Part shown: in pieces, positions 36,727 to 49,000 of the stretch
Position numbering within the stretch: position 1 is the stretch's first letter
How the letters are laid out: each line of letters begins with the position of its first letter
NCBI GenBank assembly: GCA_007449985.2
Contig: VIIQ02000827.1
Location: forward strand, 558,001 to 622,000
Direction of reading: 5' to 3'
Length of the DNA: 64,000 nucleotides
Origin: Desmodesmus armatus
Lineage: Eukaryota; Chlorophyta; Chlorophyceae; Sphaeropleales; Scenedesmaceae
The notes under the pieces: generated by a model
Seen by the model: the letters and a program-made list of their open reading frames with translations, nothing else
The model's database searches: none
What the model was told of the DNA's origin: nothing
Program-made: the position numbers and the translations under genes

Positions 36727-39700
36727 ATGCAGAAGCACTTGCTGCTCAGGCAGCTGCTGCTCTTCGGGCTCGTTCTTTCTTTGAATGCAGCTCCTGCAGC
36801 AAGGGTGCGCTCTGCTTCCCCGCAGGCAGACAAGTATGGTATCATGCCATCTCAAGACTTCATAAGTGACATGTGCCTCCTGGTGGACAACGTCTTTCAG
36901 ATGGTGCCCTGGCCAGTTCGTGCTGACGGAATCTGCAGCAATCTGGGTCTGAACGCCCCGGATATGGAGGCAGAACTGTGCCCTATGTTTGACCTAGCTA
37001 AGATGATGATGGGCTACCTGCAGTCCTCCTACCCTATGGTGTGCGCACCAGATGGTCTCCCTCCACCAAGCGACAGGGACCCAACAGGTCAGCAGTACCT
37101 GCACATACAATTTGATGATGGACTTGACGCATGGCATATGCACCACGCAATTTGTGTGCGTTGACAGCTTACAGCAAGGGCCCCAATTGCTGCAGCAGTT
37201 GCAAAGCTTCCAGCAGCCAAGACAGCATCCTGTTCAGCACCAACTTTATTGACGGTCAGCATTGATAGCTACACACTGACAGCAGCAATGCACAGCGTGG
37301 GGGATTGACATGACACCCAGGTGGTCAGCAAACTTTTGGTGTGGCTGCAGCCCTGCGCATTGCCATTTATGCAGCCCTTGAAAGGATATTGCAGCATGGT
37401 GACTGACAGCTGATTGCCCATTGTGTGTGTGGCCAGCCGGTGGGGGTCCGCCCCCCTTGTCCACCCCCAAGAAAAAGTGATGGCCCATCAGAGCCATCAC
37501 CACACCTCCTTGACAATGTGTGGGTTTCCTGTACTGGTGATTACCATTTCAAATTTGAATTCAGCAGGGGTGCGCACCCCTGCAGGCAAGGGCTCCCTAT
37601 GTACTGGCCTCCCTCAGCCGCTGTGTGCCAGCAGCAACTGCAGGCATCTCAGCACCACCACCACCACCACCACCACCACCACACCACCACACTACCCACC
37701 CACCCACCCACCCACCCACCCACCCACCCATCCACCCACCCACCCACCCACCCACCCACCCACCCACCCATCCACCCACCCACCCACCTACCATGTGCTT
37801 GATCCCTGCTTGCAGGCAAGGGCTTTCTGCTGCCCACCCCCCTCCCCAGCCAGATTGGGTCCAGGGGCCTGCCTGCACGCTTTCCCCAGGACACCGCCAA
37901 GGCCCTGCTACAGACTGAGGGCCCCACATACTACTGGCTGTACAAGAATGTCATGCGCCTAATGGCTTGGGCTCCCTGCGGCGTGCTGGGTAAGTTGCTG
38001 CTGTGCTGCCTTCGTTTGCGGTGTGCTCTGTGTGGTCGAAGTCATCTTGCAAGGGACCACAAAACTGCACCAGCAGTCCTGCGCTCTCCAGCAACAGCGC
38101 ATCCTAGGGACTGCAGGCACAGCGGAGTGTGTGCACGCCTGGCTGCCGAGCACTGCTACTGCCGCCTTGCGCATTGTGCTGCTGCTGTCCCTTGCATACA
38201 GGCTGGGACACTGCCTACCAGCAGCCAGCTGGCTTCGAAGTACTGAAGACAATCAGCGCTGGGGTGGATCTCAGCGGCTACAATATCCAGGCAACGGTGA
38301 TGCCATTTGCGACCATCATGCGCCGCCCAACCACCCCCGAAAACCAGGCCAAGTGCAGGGAGTTCATTCAAGCACAGGCGACACTCTTGGCCAGCCAGCG
38401 CAACACTCCCCGTCGTGCGAGCGTCCAGCGCGCCCAGGACGCATCAAAAGACATGTGCGCTGGCGACGAGCTTGTGGTGGTAATCCGCGGCACAACTTCC
38501 GCAGCTGACTGGAAGTACGATGTTGACATCGGTTTCTCTCCCAACACACAGTATGGGCAGGGTATGATCCACAAGGGCTTCCAGAGGCTGTCCGATTCCC
38601 TGTGGGAGGACGGCTTCAAAGCAGTGCTGGACCAGGTTGGCTCCAGCCTTGGTAGTGTGACATTCACTGGACACAGCTTGGGAGCCGCAGCAGCGTCCCT
38701 CCTTGCATCAAGGACACAGGTGGGCTGTGAGCGGGAGACCAAGCTTATGTAGAGCCAGTAGCTTTGGTTGCAGCTTAGAAGCGTGTGCATGTCTAGCGTG
38801 TGGAAACTCCACTCGCTAGCGCACCATCAGGCGGCTGCGCTAGGCGATTGAGGCAGCAGCCGTGGTCTGCTGCTGCCACAGTCAGGCACCCATGACGGGG
38901 GCCAGCTGCAAACCTAAAGAGAGAGTGGCCCAGCAGTTGTCAGAGGGACACAAAATGCTGCGGTGCTGTCGCAGCCATGCAGAACTCTCTCCAAAAATAA
39001 AGGATCGTTTGCCAAGCTGCGAAAACTTTGCCTTGAGCCTGCGGATGCTGCAGGAGCAGCCTCTCAGTAGCTGGTGATATCAGCAGCAAGGACACGTCGC
39101 GCCTTCATGTGGCTGTTATCCAGAGCACGGCCTTACTTACAGAGGAGCTGTGTTTGATGCTTGGTTGTTTGTGTACACATGTGCTGCTGCCGCTGCCCAC
39201 TTTTGCACTACAGATGCACCTTGCAGCAACAGGCTCCAGCACCCATGTGACTGCTGTGCTGTTCGGAGGTCCCAATGTTGGTGACGCTGCCTTCACAAGC
39301 GATTACAATAGCCGCGTCAACACAAGGAACGTCGATTTCTTTGCTGACATTGTGCCACAGGTAAGCCTCACCTTACTCAGTCACTATCCACTACAAGTGG
39401 TCCGATACACTGGTACTGCTAGCACTCTAGTAGTGCCTTGCAAGGGACTGCCAGAAACTAGAAACTAGAAACTGTTGTAGTACGACCGCATCCTGCCAAC
39501 CCATGTGCAAGCATACATTGTGTAGAGCAGTACATTTTGCAGATGCATCGCTCACACCCGTACCTACCGCCACGTCATCACGCTGTGTTGTGGTAATGGC
39601 TGCAGGTGCCCTGTGTGGGCAACATGGTGGACTGCGCACAGAGGGCAGCTGGCAGTCCTCAGCTTAGCAGCAACACCACCATCAGGAGCCTGAACTACCA

Positions 39701-40601
39701 GAGGCTAGGGGGGTCCATCACCCTCACACCCGCCAACATGCCCCTGCAGCAAGATGCCTGGAGCTCTCTGGCTGCTTACACACAGGTGCGGGGGTCATGT
39801 ACTTGCCAGCTGCGACAGTGGTTGGAGCTTGTGTAGTTACAGGCACGGTGGCCAGGCACAGGGGAGCTGTGCTTTGGTGGGCGGGACAGGTTGCTGTTGC
39901 TTGCACATGTCGGGGTGTGCTTCCCACCACACCACAAAAATTGTGTTGCCAAACATGCCTTCCTACTCGTAGCAAGGGCACGACAGACCATTGAGGCCAA
40001 AGCAACAGCTGCAGTGCAGGAGTGTTTTGTTCCCCCAAGTTCAGACTGTCAGGACAACCTGGGGCACTAGCTCTAGTAGTGCCTTGTGCGCTCCAGTTTG
40101 CAACTGTGACACACGGCGTTTCTGAACCACTGCCGCGGACACACACTACACAGCAGTAGTGAGCAGGGCTGACCTCCCCCCCCCCCCCCCCCCCCCCCCA
40201 CCCCCCACCCGACACCCTGTCCCGCCCTGCAGGAGGACTTTTGTGACAACGTAATGTCCCTTGCCAGCCAGTTTGAGGCCACCCACATGTGCTCCTACAT
40301 GTGTGCCCTCAGCTCAGGCACAGAAGAAGCCGGCAACTGGTGCCTGCTGTGGGACAACATCGACACTGCTGCTGCAAGGCTCAAGCAAGCCGGCTCCTCG
40401 TTCTGCATGTCTGGCTTCAACATGATGACAGATAATGGAGACTTCCCTACATTCCCTATGTTCCCGAGCCTGAAGGACCCTACATGGCTGGCGAAGCAAG
40501 ATAGACGGGGACCACAGAACAAGACGGCACGGGCACCACCCGCAGCTGCTGCACCGGCTGCAGATAGCCATGAGGGGCATGGACACCACCACCACGGCTG
40601 A
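36727..40601 (+). CDS. Secreted class 3 (Lipase_3) triacylglycerol lipase-like protein
   Basis: The seven-exon model is 36727-37087, 37168-37254, 37816-37989, 38202-38719, 39214-39360, 39606-39785 and 40233-40601, about 611 residues with all phases consistent. The N terminus is a typical signal peptide (basic MQKHLLLRQ, then a hydrophobic core). The alpha/beta-hydrolase core runs from GDELVVVIRGTTS through MIHKGFQRL to the nucleophile elbow GHSLG (Ser near residue 366), then FGGPNVGD and VDFFADIVPQ, whose Asp fits the catalytic acid position. The catalytic His is not obvious to me; the region after exon 6 contains candidates. Cys-rich segments in exon 2 (NCCSSCKA) and exon 7 suggest disulfides. 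The C terminus is His-rich (HEGHGHHHHG), unusual and possibly metal-binding. The substrate is unknown; a vacuolar or extracellular site is inferred from the signal peptide. Confidence 0.9.
37653..37789. repeat. (CAC)n and (CCCA)n microsatellite
   Basis: CAC triplets at about 37653-37691 are followed by CCCA tetramers with occasional ATCC variants to about 37789, ending 26 bp before lipase exon 3 (37816). The pyrimidine-rich strand is the transcribed sense strand, so the repeat may double as the polypyrimidine tract of that acceptor. Confidence 0.92.
40176..40199. repeat. 24-base poly-C run
   Basis: An unbroken run of 24 C lies 33 bp upstream of the last lipase exon (40233) and serves as the polypyrimidine side of its acceptor. 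Its true length is doubtful in any assembly. Confidence 0.9.
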
Positions 40602-42625
40602 ACTGCTTGCCTGGAATGCTGACACAGTTTGTGCCACTGCTCACGGCGGGTGTGCTTGCTCAGCAGCATGAGCTGATATACCAAATTATTGTGCAGCCGT
40701 GGAGCTGCACAGCGCTTTGCAGCCAGGCCCTACCCGTTTGGGTAGGGGAAGGCGTCATTAATAGCACAAGCCTGTCAGTGGCGCGATATTTTGTTGCAGT
40801 TGCCAGGCATTTGGAAGGTTGTGGCAGAGGGGTGTTGCACATTTTGACACATTGACACATAGTAGCTACAATTGCGCACGGAGCGTGTGGTCAGCAGCAT
40901 GAAGAGGCTGACATAGCTGCTAAGTGTGACGACGACATTGTTGTGGCAGCATGGTCCGTACTGTTTGACAGTTTGCTGCTGACAACAGCATAGCCCTTGC
41001 ATTGACAGAAGCACTTCATTGGGACTTTTTGGCAGTACTACTGCCAATTAGTACCTGCTCTACGTTGTGGCACACTCTGTGGTCGCATGTGATGTAGGCA
41101 TATGCATGATGGCAGTGTCACAATGAGTGCGATGGTGACCTAGCATTGTGGCGGAAGTCACGCAACAAAGCTGTCTTCGAAGGGCAGCAGGACTTGGGCT
41201 GAGCCTCACTTACTGTGGGTGACTGCTGTATACAGCACCACGTAGGTGACTGCAAGATACTGCGGATGCTCATTTTGATCTTGAAAACCAGCAGGACTCC
41301 GAGTCCTGCCGGGCAGACTCTCTTTTTGTCAAGGCCCAGTGGGTGGTTTGTGCCCCCTGCTCGACTTGAGTGGTTTGTGCCCCCGACTATGGGTCGCACC
41401 CTGCATCACCGCATTGTGCCCCTCGAGCATTATGTACGGGTCACACTCAAGCTGGGTGGCTTTTGTTTCAAACAAAATTTTTTGCCCCCTTGTTTTTGCC
41501 CCGTCAGAATTCATACTGAATTGCCTGATGCGAAGACAACACAGAATGATGCATCATCATATGCATTGCACTGTACGTGGATGTAGTGCGCTATGCATCC
41601 TAGCTGGGGTGGTGTGTGATGGAGCGCCATCATGCAACTAATTATGCAACTCCATCATGGAGCATGATGCTGCAAGAAGGTTGCACCGGCTGCTCCAAAT
41701 GTGAGGTTGCCTGGGCTTGCGTAGCTTGAAGGCGTATTCTGGCATGCATGCTGTGCTGTGGTTGACATGTGAACACGGCTAGTTGCTCGGTTGTAACACC
41801 AGCATACCGAATGGCATCGCCCCTCAGGACCTGGTCAGCCAGCCTACAGGCCACAACAACATTGCGGGTGTCTTGCAACCAGGGCTCAAGCAAGGCTTGT
41901 GATGCGCAAGGGAAGAAGAGCCCTGTGATGTATGAGATGGTTTCACATCCCAACAGAAGCGGCACACTTGCTCGGATGCAAAGTGCAAGTGGCAGGGTAA
42001 ACTTGCAGTGGCAAGCGGGAAGCTGTCGATGCCAACTTGCAAGAGCCTAGCCAACCCAGGGTGCCGCATGTTGAAGAATCAGAGCATGTACCACCACCTT
42101 TTGAACTGCTGCAGCATCTGTTGGCACATCTAGCTCTTACGTAATTGTTACGTTATGTTATACCACACACACCAACTCCCCTAGCCAAAAGCAGATTTTT
42201 TATTCAAAACCAGCTCAAACTACTGGATATAGCGGTGGCAGTCGGACAGGTAGGAATGTGTTGGATCTGCTGAACGAAAAGAAACGAACGCGGTGCACAG
42301 CGATCGCAAAGACATTAAAGTGTTTGATAATTGCTTTTTGGATTGCTGCAACCGGGAAGACAGAACGGTTGTCTTGCATCAGCAGATGTTTTGTCCAGGT
42401 GACTAGTTAATCTGGTGTGCAGCAGGAACCGTTAGGTGGGATTGTAGTGAATGCCCACTTTTGATTGACTCACTCGGTCTGAGATGTGCGGTTGAGTAAC
42501 CCATATGACGAAACCACCACATCTCCCCTGCTGCTACTGCTGCCAGGCTGTTGTGCATGCAGGACTGTTCATGACAGCAAAACCAGCTGTTCATATGCAG
42601 AAAGTGTGACTGGTTTCTCATCAAA
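40602..42625. other. Spacer between the lipase and PHYLLO genes
   Basis: This 2-kb stretch between two head-to-tail plus-strand genes holds the lipase 3' UTR and PHYLLO 5' sequences. The AT-richer 42120-42400 segment may be the PHYLLO promoter. A near-direct repeat (tggtttgtgccccc) occurs at about 41343 and 41370. No gene was recognised. Confidence 0.45.
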
Positions 42626-45600
42626 GTGACCATGCAGCGCATGCTGGCTGGCCGGCCCTGTGGAATCCTGAGCAGTCCACTGCCAGCACCCTCGACTGCA
42701 GTAATTGCAGCGCCCTCTGGCAGCAGAGCAAGGACAGCAACACAACCTGCATGCGCCACTCACAGCTGCCAGCCGTGCACCTCAACAGCAGCTGCAGCTG
42801 CTGTTCCCAGGCATGCTGTGCGTGGCCACGGCATCGGTGGTAGCAACTGTGGCAGCAGGGGCAGCAGGGTTGCCTGCAGCTGTGTCCCACCGCAAGCAGG
42901 AGCTGCCTGGCCAACCGCTGAGGCTCAAGCTGATGTATCAGCGTCCCAGAGCAGCAGCAGCAGCGGCAGCAGTACCAGCAGCAGCATGGGAGCAGAGGTA
43001 CGCAGCCAGCCTGAGTCACCTGCCAGCCGCTTTGTGGAGGGTCCTGCAGATACAGCACCTCCAGCACAGGGCGCTGACAATTCAGCACCAGCAGCTAATG
43101 GCGCAGGTGCCAGCAGCAGCAGCAGCAACGGCAGCGGCAAGAGCGCCAAAGCAGTGCTGCAGCCAGTGACGTATGTTGCTGCCCAGAGCCTCCCACCACA
43201 GTCTAACTGGCAGTCAGCACTAGCAGTGCTACAGGTGGGGCTCACGGGCTTACGCAGGACAGCATAAGCATGTGGGTGGGCATGCATGGCATGCAGGGTG
43301 CATGTCACCTGTAGCTTGCTGTTGGATCAGCAGAGCGAGGCACTCAAGCAGCTTGCTCACTTGGATGGTTGCAGTAGTGCAGCAGTGCTGTAGCTGTATG
43401 TAGGATGCACAGCTGTAGCATAGCGACAAGCTTAGGCCGCATTTGAATGTTTTGAATGTGTGTATCAGCAGCGAACCCAGAATGGCTGTTATGGCTGCAC
43501 TGAGCAGGGCAGGGGCTTATGCCACCATGTCGCTCTTGCAGGGCAGGGGTCTGTGGCCACTAACACAACATCCTGTGTGCACACACACCTGCCCAAGTGT
43601 CTTTTGACCTGTCTGTTTGTGTGTGTGTGTGCGTCTCTCTCGTCGCTGGTGCTGCTGCTGCAGGTCGCTTTGCAGACAGCAGCAGCCCAACTGAGCATCA
43701 GCCTGCCTCCCAGCACAACCAGCGGCGTATTGCGCTTCGAAGTCCCGCTCTCTCGGGGCGGCCCGCCAGGCGGGGTTTTGCCCGGCAGTCCTTCCCAGCC
43801 AGGGTTCAGCGCCCTGCAGTGGCTCCAGGGCCAGGAGGGTTTACGCAAAACCCTGCACACGGTGTACTTCAGCGGCAGGCACAGCACAGCGCCGGACACA
43901 CCAGCTACGGCTGTAGCAGAGGCAGCAGCGCAGGGGTGGGGTGCATTGGCAGGCCTTGGTGCTGCCTGGCTGTGGCAGGGGGATGCTGGCAGGGGCTTTG
44001 ATGCAGAGGTTATGGCAGGGCTTACAAGGTTTCTGTCAGAGGGCCAGCCTCGGCTCAGAGTGATGGGGGCTCAAGGTGGGTGCTGCACAGGGTTTTGTTT
44101 GGGACTGCATGATGGGGGGTGGGAGGGGGGGTTAGGTAGATGTGGAGGGATGAGGTCGCCAGGTCGTTGCTGCAGTCCGTCTGGCGCCTGAGTGGTGACC
44201 ATGTAAACCAGCAGCTGCGACTGGTGAGCAGCTGCACCCTGCGTCACATGTGCTTTGTATGCCTGTCAGGTGGCGCCTGGCAGTTTCGGCAGCCTGTCTT
44301 GGCGGGCTGTCAGCACTTGTTGTCAACAAAGATCAAGCCACCTTCGGGAGGCAGCCCCTTGGAAGCACTGGAAAGTTGGTGCAAAAGCATGTCACATCCT
44401 TGGATGGTTCATGCAGTGGCTGGATGCACTCCCTGTGTCTACACACACTTCCCTACATTCCATGGCTGTATGTTCACTGGCTATATGTTCACTGGAGTTC
44501 TGTACCACTACTTGTATCTTTTTGTTTGAACTTCAGGTTCAACACGAAGCAGCAGCCGTCAGCGGAGTGGGCCGCGTTTGGCTCCTTCCTGTTCCTGCTG
44601 CCTCAGCTGGAGGTGGTGGAGGGGGAGGGGGCACTGCTCATCAGCCTCAACGTGGCCTGGGATGCAAGGTGGGGCTCAACAACAGCAGCAGCAGCACCAG
44701 CATCAGCAGCAGGAGTGGCAGAATGAGCAACACCGGCAGAACCAGAACCAGGACCAGCACCAGCACCAACAACAGCAGCAAGAACAGCACCACCACCAGC
44801 AAAACACAAGAGCAGCCCAGTCAGCAGTATCTGTGTGCCAGCTGTCACTGTGTCAGCAGCAGCACAGCAGCATCCATCATAGCCCGACCCCTGACCCTGA
44901 CACCCACACACCAGTCTGCCACCTGCGCTGCTACCGCTTTGCAGGTTACCTTACCAAGCGACCGCCAACGCAGCAGCAGCAGGCAGTGGCCCTGCCAGCC
45001 TGGCAGCAGCAGTACAGCAGGCGCTACAGGTCCTGCAAGCCGCCTGCCCTCCTGCCAATGCTTCCTCACCGTCCCTAGCCCCTGCTGTCGGGCCTGTGCA
45101 GCACACGCCGGACGAGCAGGGCTGGGAGAAGCTGCTGACCGGCGCTGTTGGGGTTTTGCGGGCCGGGGAGGCGCCGCAGCAAAACCCTGGCGTGGCTGGT
45201 GTTGATACAGGGTTTGCTCGTCAGGAGTTTATCTCAGGGGGACAGCAGGTGAGAGGTTGCTTTGTAATGAAGGCTGTTTTTTAGGTCGCGTTGTGTGTGG
45301 TCACTGGTAGGGTCAACATGTTTGTGACTGTACATGCACATGTGCAAGGCAGTTGCTTGCAAGCTGCAAGGCTGCTGTTGGTGTGCTGAACACTTCCCCT
45401 ACCCACCCCATCACCGGTCCGGCCCTCTCTATGGTGTAGGGTACACACACATGAGGGTACCTGCTAGTTGTGCCATCATTCAGCAGCTTGACGGTAGCCA
45501 CCAACATACTATACTATGGCTGGCTCTTAGCTGCAGGCCCCCGCCCCCTTGTGCTTGTTGCCCTGTTACAGAGTCTTGATGAGCTGCTGTCTTCCCTGCT

Positions 45601-45696
45601 GAGTGGGCCAGAGGACCACCCACCCCTGGCCACTTCCACCCTGACAGAGGAGGAAGCTGAGGATGACCACCACCATCAGCACCACCATCAGCACTC

Positions 45697-45729
<33 letters not shown>

Positions 45730-46045
45730 CAGCTCCGGATCACCAAATGGTGATACCACAGCAGCAGGGATGGGCGGCAGCAGCGGTAGTAATACTGAGT
45801 CGGTAGTGACCGCGGGCATGCAGCGGGTGCGGACAGCACCTGACGGCAAAGCGCAGCTGCAGCGCATGCAGCAGCAGCAGCAACAGCAGGGCGCAGAACA
45901 GACGCTGCCAGGCAGCCAGCAGCAGCAGCAGCATCAGGGAGAGCAGCAGCCACTTGTCAAGGTGGTCTTGGCTCGCAGAACAGCGATACCTTGGGAGGAT
46001 ACTGCTGCTGCTGCTGCTGCTGCTGCTGGGGCTCCCCCTGCTCCA

Positions 46046-46077
<32 letters not shown>

Positions 46078-49000
46078 GCAGCTGCCAGCTGGGTGGCAGC
46101 GTCGCTCAGGTGCTGTGCTGCTGCAGGCGTTGCAGGAACGTGATCCGCGTGCCTATCAGCTGCTGCTCTCAACCCCGCCAGGGTCTACCTTCATTGCATG
46201 CACACCAGAGCGGCTGTACGTGCGTAGCGGTCGATTGGTAGCGAGCGAAGCAGTTGCAGGAACGCGGCCGAGGGGCCCGCCCGGCGATTTGGAGGCCGAT
46301 TTTTACCAGGGTTTGGACTTGTTGCAAAGCCCTAAGGATCATGCTGAGTTCACGTTGGTGCGGGACTGGATTCGGCAGCAGCTGGCGCCGCTGTGCGTTG
46401 AGCTGAAGACAGGTGCGGGGGCAGCTTGATCGGGACAGGCGAGTGCTTGAGGTTGCAAGAATGGTGCAGTGTGTTACTGACAGACAAACTTACACCCGTT
46501 GAGATCTGGAGCACGGCAACTGGACGGCCGTCCAGAGGGCCAGTTTGGCTTTGGACCGGTGCATCGCAACAGCACGCATGTGTCTTGAGCACGGGTTTTC
46601 AGCAGCCAACATGCAGGTCGTCGGACAGCAACACCACTCACAATAAGGTCCCCTTCGCTGTCGCCCTGCTGCTGCTGCTGCTGCTTCTTGCTGTCATCAG
46701 AGGTCCAGAAGAGTGTGTTGAAGCAGGCTGCAGTGCAGCACCTGTATGGCCGCCTGGCGGGTGTGCTGCGGCGTGGAGTAGGTGACGCAGCTGTGTTGGA
46801 GGCCCTGCACCCCACACCTGCTGTCTGCGGTCGCCCTAGGGAGGCAGCCATGCGGTGAGGATGGGGCTCACCAGGGTTTTAGGGTGCTAGGGGCCAGGTC
46901 CAACCCTTATCTCGTCACAAAACCTCCTCGATTACCATTGGGGAGGGGGTTGGACTTCCAGGGGGTGGACTTACACACGACAGCAGGGCGACCCAACTGC
47001 TGGGGATCTGAGGCGATGCTATGGCTGTGGCTACCTTTTGACTCTAAGGGGTGCTGGTAGATGGGCTGGCATCGACAGCATGCACCCAGCCCGGCAGGCT
47101 GCTAATGTTTCCGGAGGGAGCAAAATGCGTTTGCGGCGGCCACATCAGGCAGTCTGTTGCAAGTGACAAAAGCACGCTCAGACTGCTGGTTGCGCCACAT
47201 GATGCAAATGCGGCTTGCAGGTACCTGCAGGAGAGCGAGCCGTTCGACCGGGGCTTCTACGCTGGTCCGTTTGGCTGGGTGTCTGGCCAGGGTGCAGAGT
47301 TTGTTGTGGCCATCCGCTCAGCCATGGTGCCAACAGACGCAGCTGCTGGTGCTGCCGCTGCTGGTGCTGCTGCTGCGGGAGTTGTGGAGGCAGGAGAGCA
47401 GCAAAGTGGACTCGTGAAGCTGCAGCAGCATGCGGTAAGTTCCTGGGTGTCAACATAGAGGGTGCATCCAAGAGCAGTTGCGCCCAAGAAGTGTGTACAT
47501 GTGTGCAATGATTGTGGTTCTTCCAGCGCACGACTGTTTGTGCTGCTGTGCGAGTGTGTGAGGATTGCCAATGATGCAGTGCTAAATTAGATAGTAGATT
47601 CGTAGCGGCAGCAGCCGCGATGACATTAACCCTCTTGGGAAGCACTGCGGCTTGCGCAAAGTTGGTGTGAGTGTGCAGGTGTGCGCTATGATTTTTCATG
47701 CACGAGTGCTTGTGCTGCTGTGTGATCATTGCCAATGATGCAGTGCTAAATCAGATAGTAGATTCGTAGTGGCACCAGCCGCCATGACATAAACCCTTTT
47801 GGGAAGCACTGAGGCTTGCGCAGAGTTGGTTTGAGTGTGCAGGTGTGCGCTATGATTGTTCATGCACGAGTGTTTGTGCTGCTGTGTGATCATTGCCAAT
47901 GATGCAGTGCTAACATAGATAGTAGATTTGTAGCGGCGTCAGCCGCCATGACATAAACCCTTCCGGGAAGCACTGAGGCTCGCATATAGTTGATGTGAAC
48001 TTGGATGTCACGCATATGGTTGTAGTCATTGGTTGGCCACTGTTTGTAGTGTTTGCTGGGCTACAGTGTTCTCCTGCCTGCAATTGACATATTGACTGCC
48101 TATGATGCAGTGCTAAGCTTTGATAGTAGATTCGTAGTGGCTTTTAGCCGCCATGACATAAACCCTTTTGGGAAGCACTGAGGCTTGCTTGCAACTGTCA
48201 CTCAGACTAGGAGGTGAATACAAGGTGTGGCTCAGCAGTGGGCATGGTGCAGTGATGGCACACCGTGTAGGTACTGTCAAAGCTCAGCTTTACACCACTG
48301 GTATCCAATGTCCAGGAGCTAGACCACTGTGCATCAGCAGGTGCCACACACACTTGCTGGCACACAGTTGTTAGGCTCCGTACCAATGATAGGCTCCTTA
48401 CCAATGACTGCCAATGATGCAGAGCTTAGCTTTGATAGTAGCCGCCGCCATGACATTAGCCTTTGTGGCAAGTACTGAGGCTTGCTCGCAACTGGTCAAC
48501 ATAAGCCTGTTTGACATAACCCTAAACCCTAAACCCCAAACCCCCGACATAAGCCCGTTCGTGTGGTCACACCGACACGTGCTGCTGAACTGCGATGCAG
48601 GGTCAGCTGCTGGCGTATGCAGGTGTCGGCGTTGTTGCGGCATCCGAGGTTGCAGCAGAATGGCAGGAGCTGTGCTTGAAGGTACGATCTTCAGCCTGAT
48701 TGTATGCCACACTGCATCATGTACCGCAGCTAGCCACTAGCTGTAGGGACTCCTTATAGACCATGTAGTAAGTCTCCTGCAGCTAGTAGCGCAGGTATGT
48801 TGGCTCACTCCACATGTCACAATCCTCCACCTGGGCAGCTGCGGCACCTGAATGCAATGTTCGCCTGTGGGGCTGGCATTGGTGAAAGGATACGGCTGTT
48901 GCATTTTCAAATAGCCTTGCAGCTTCCTCAAACCCACTCGCAGCACTTACGGCAGCAAGGCTTCACCCTCTTGCACTCCAGTCAACTTGGGGAAGGTCGC

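Noticed and set aside
44255..45205. 316-codon plus-strand frame in the MenF region
   Set aside because: It runs through introns in the wrong phase; the MenF motifs ([17 protein letters not shown]) lie in other frames with proper splice sites.
47564..48490. CRISPR-like array
   Set aside because: Units are long (164 bp), nearly identical throughout and lack short repeats with unique spacers; the context is a nuclear intron.
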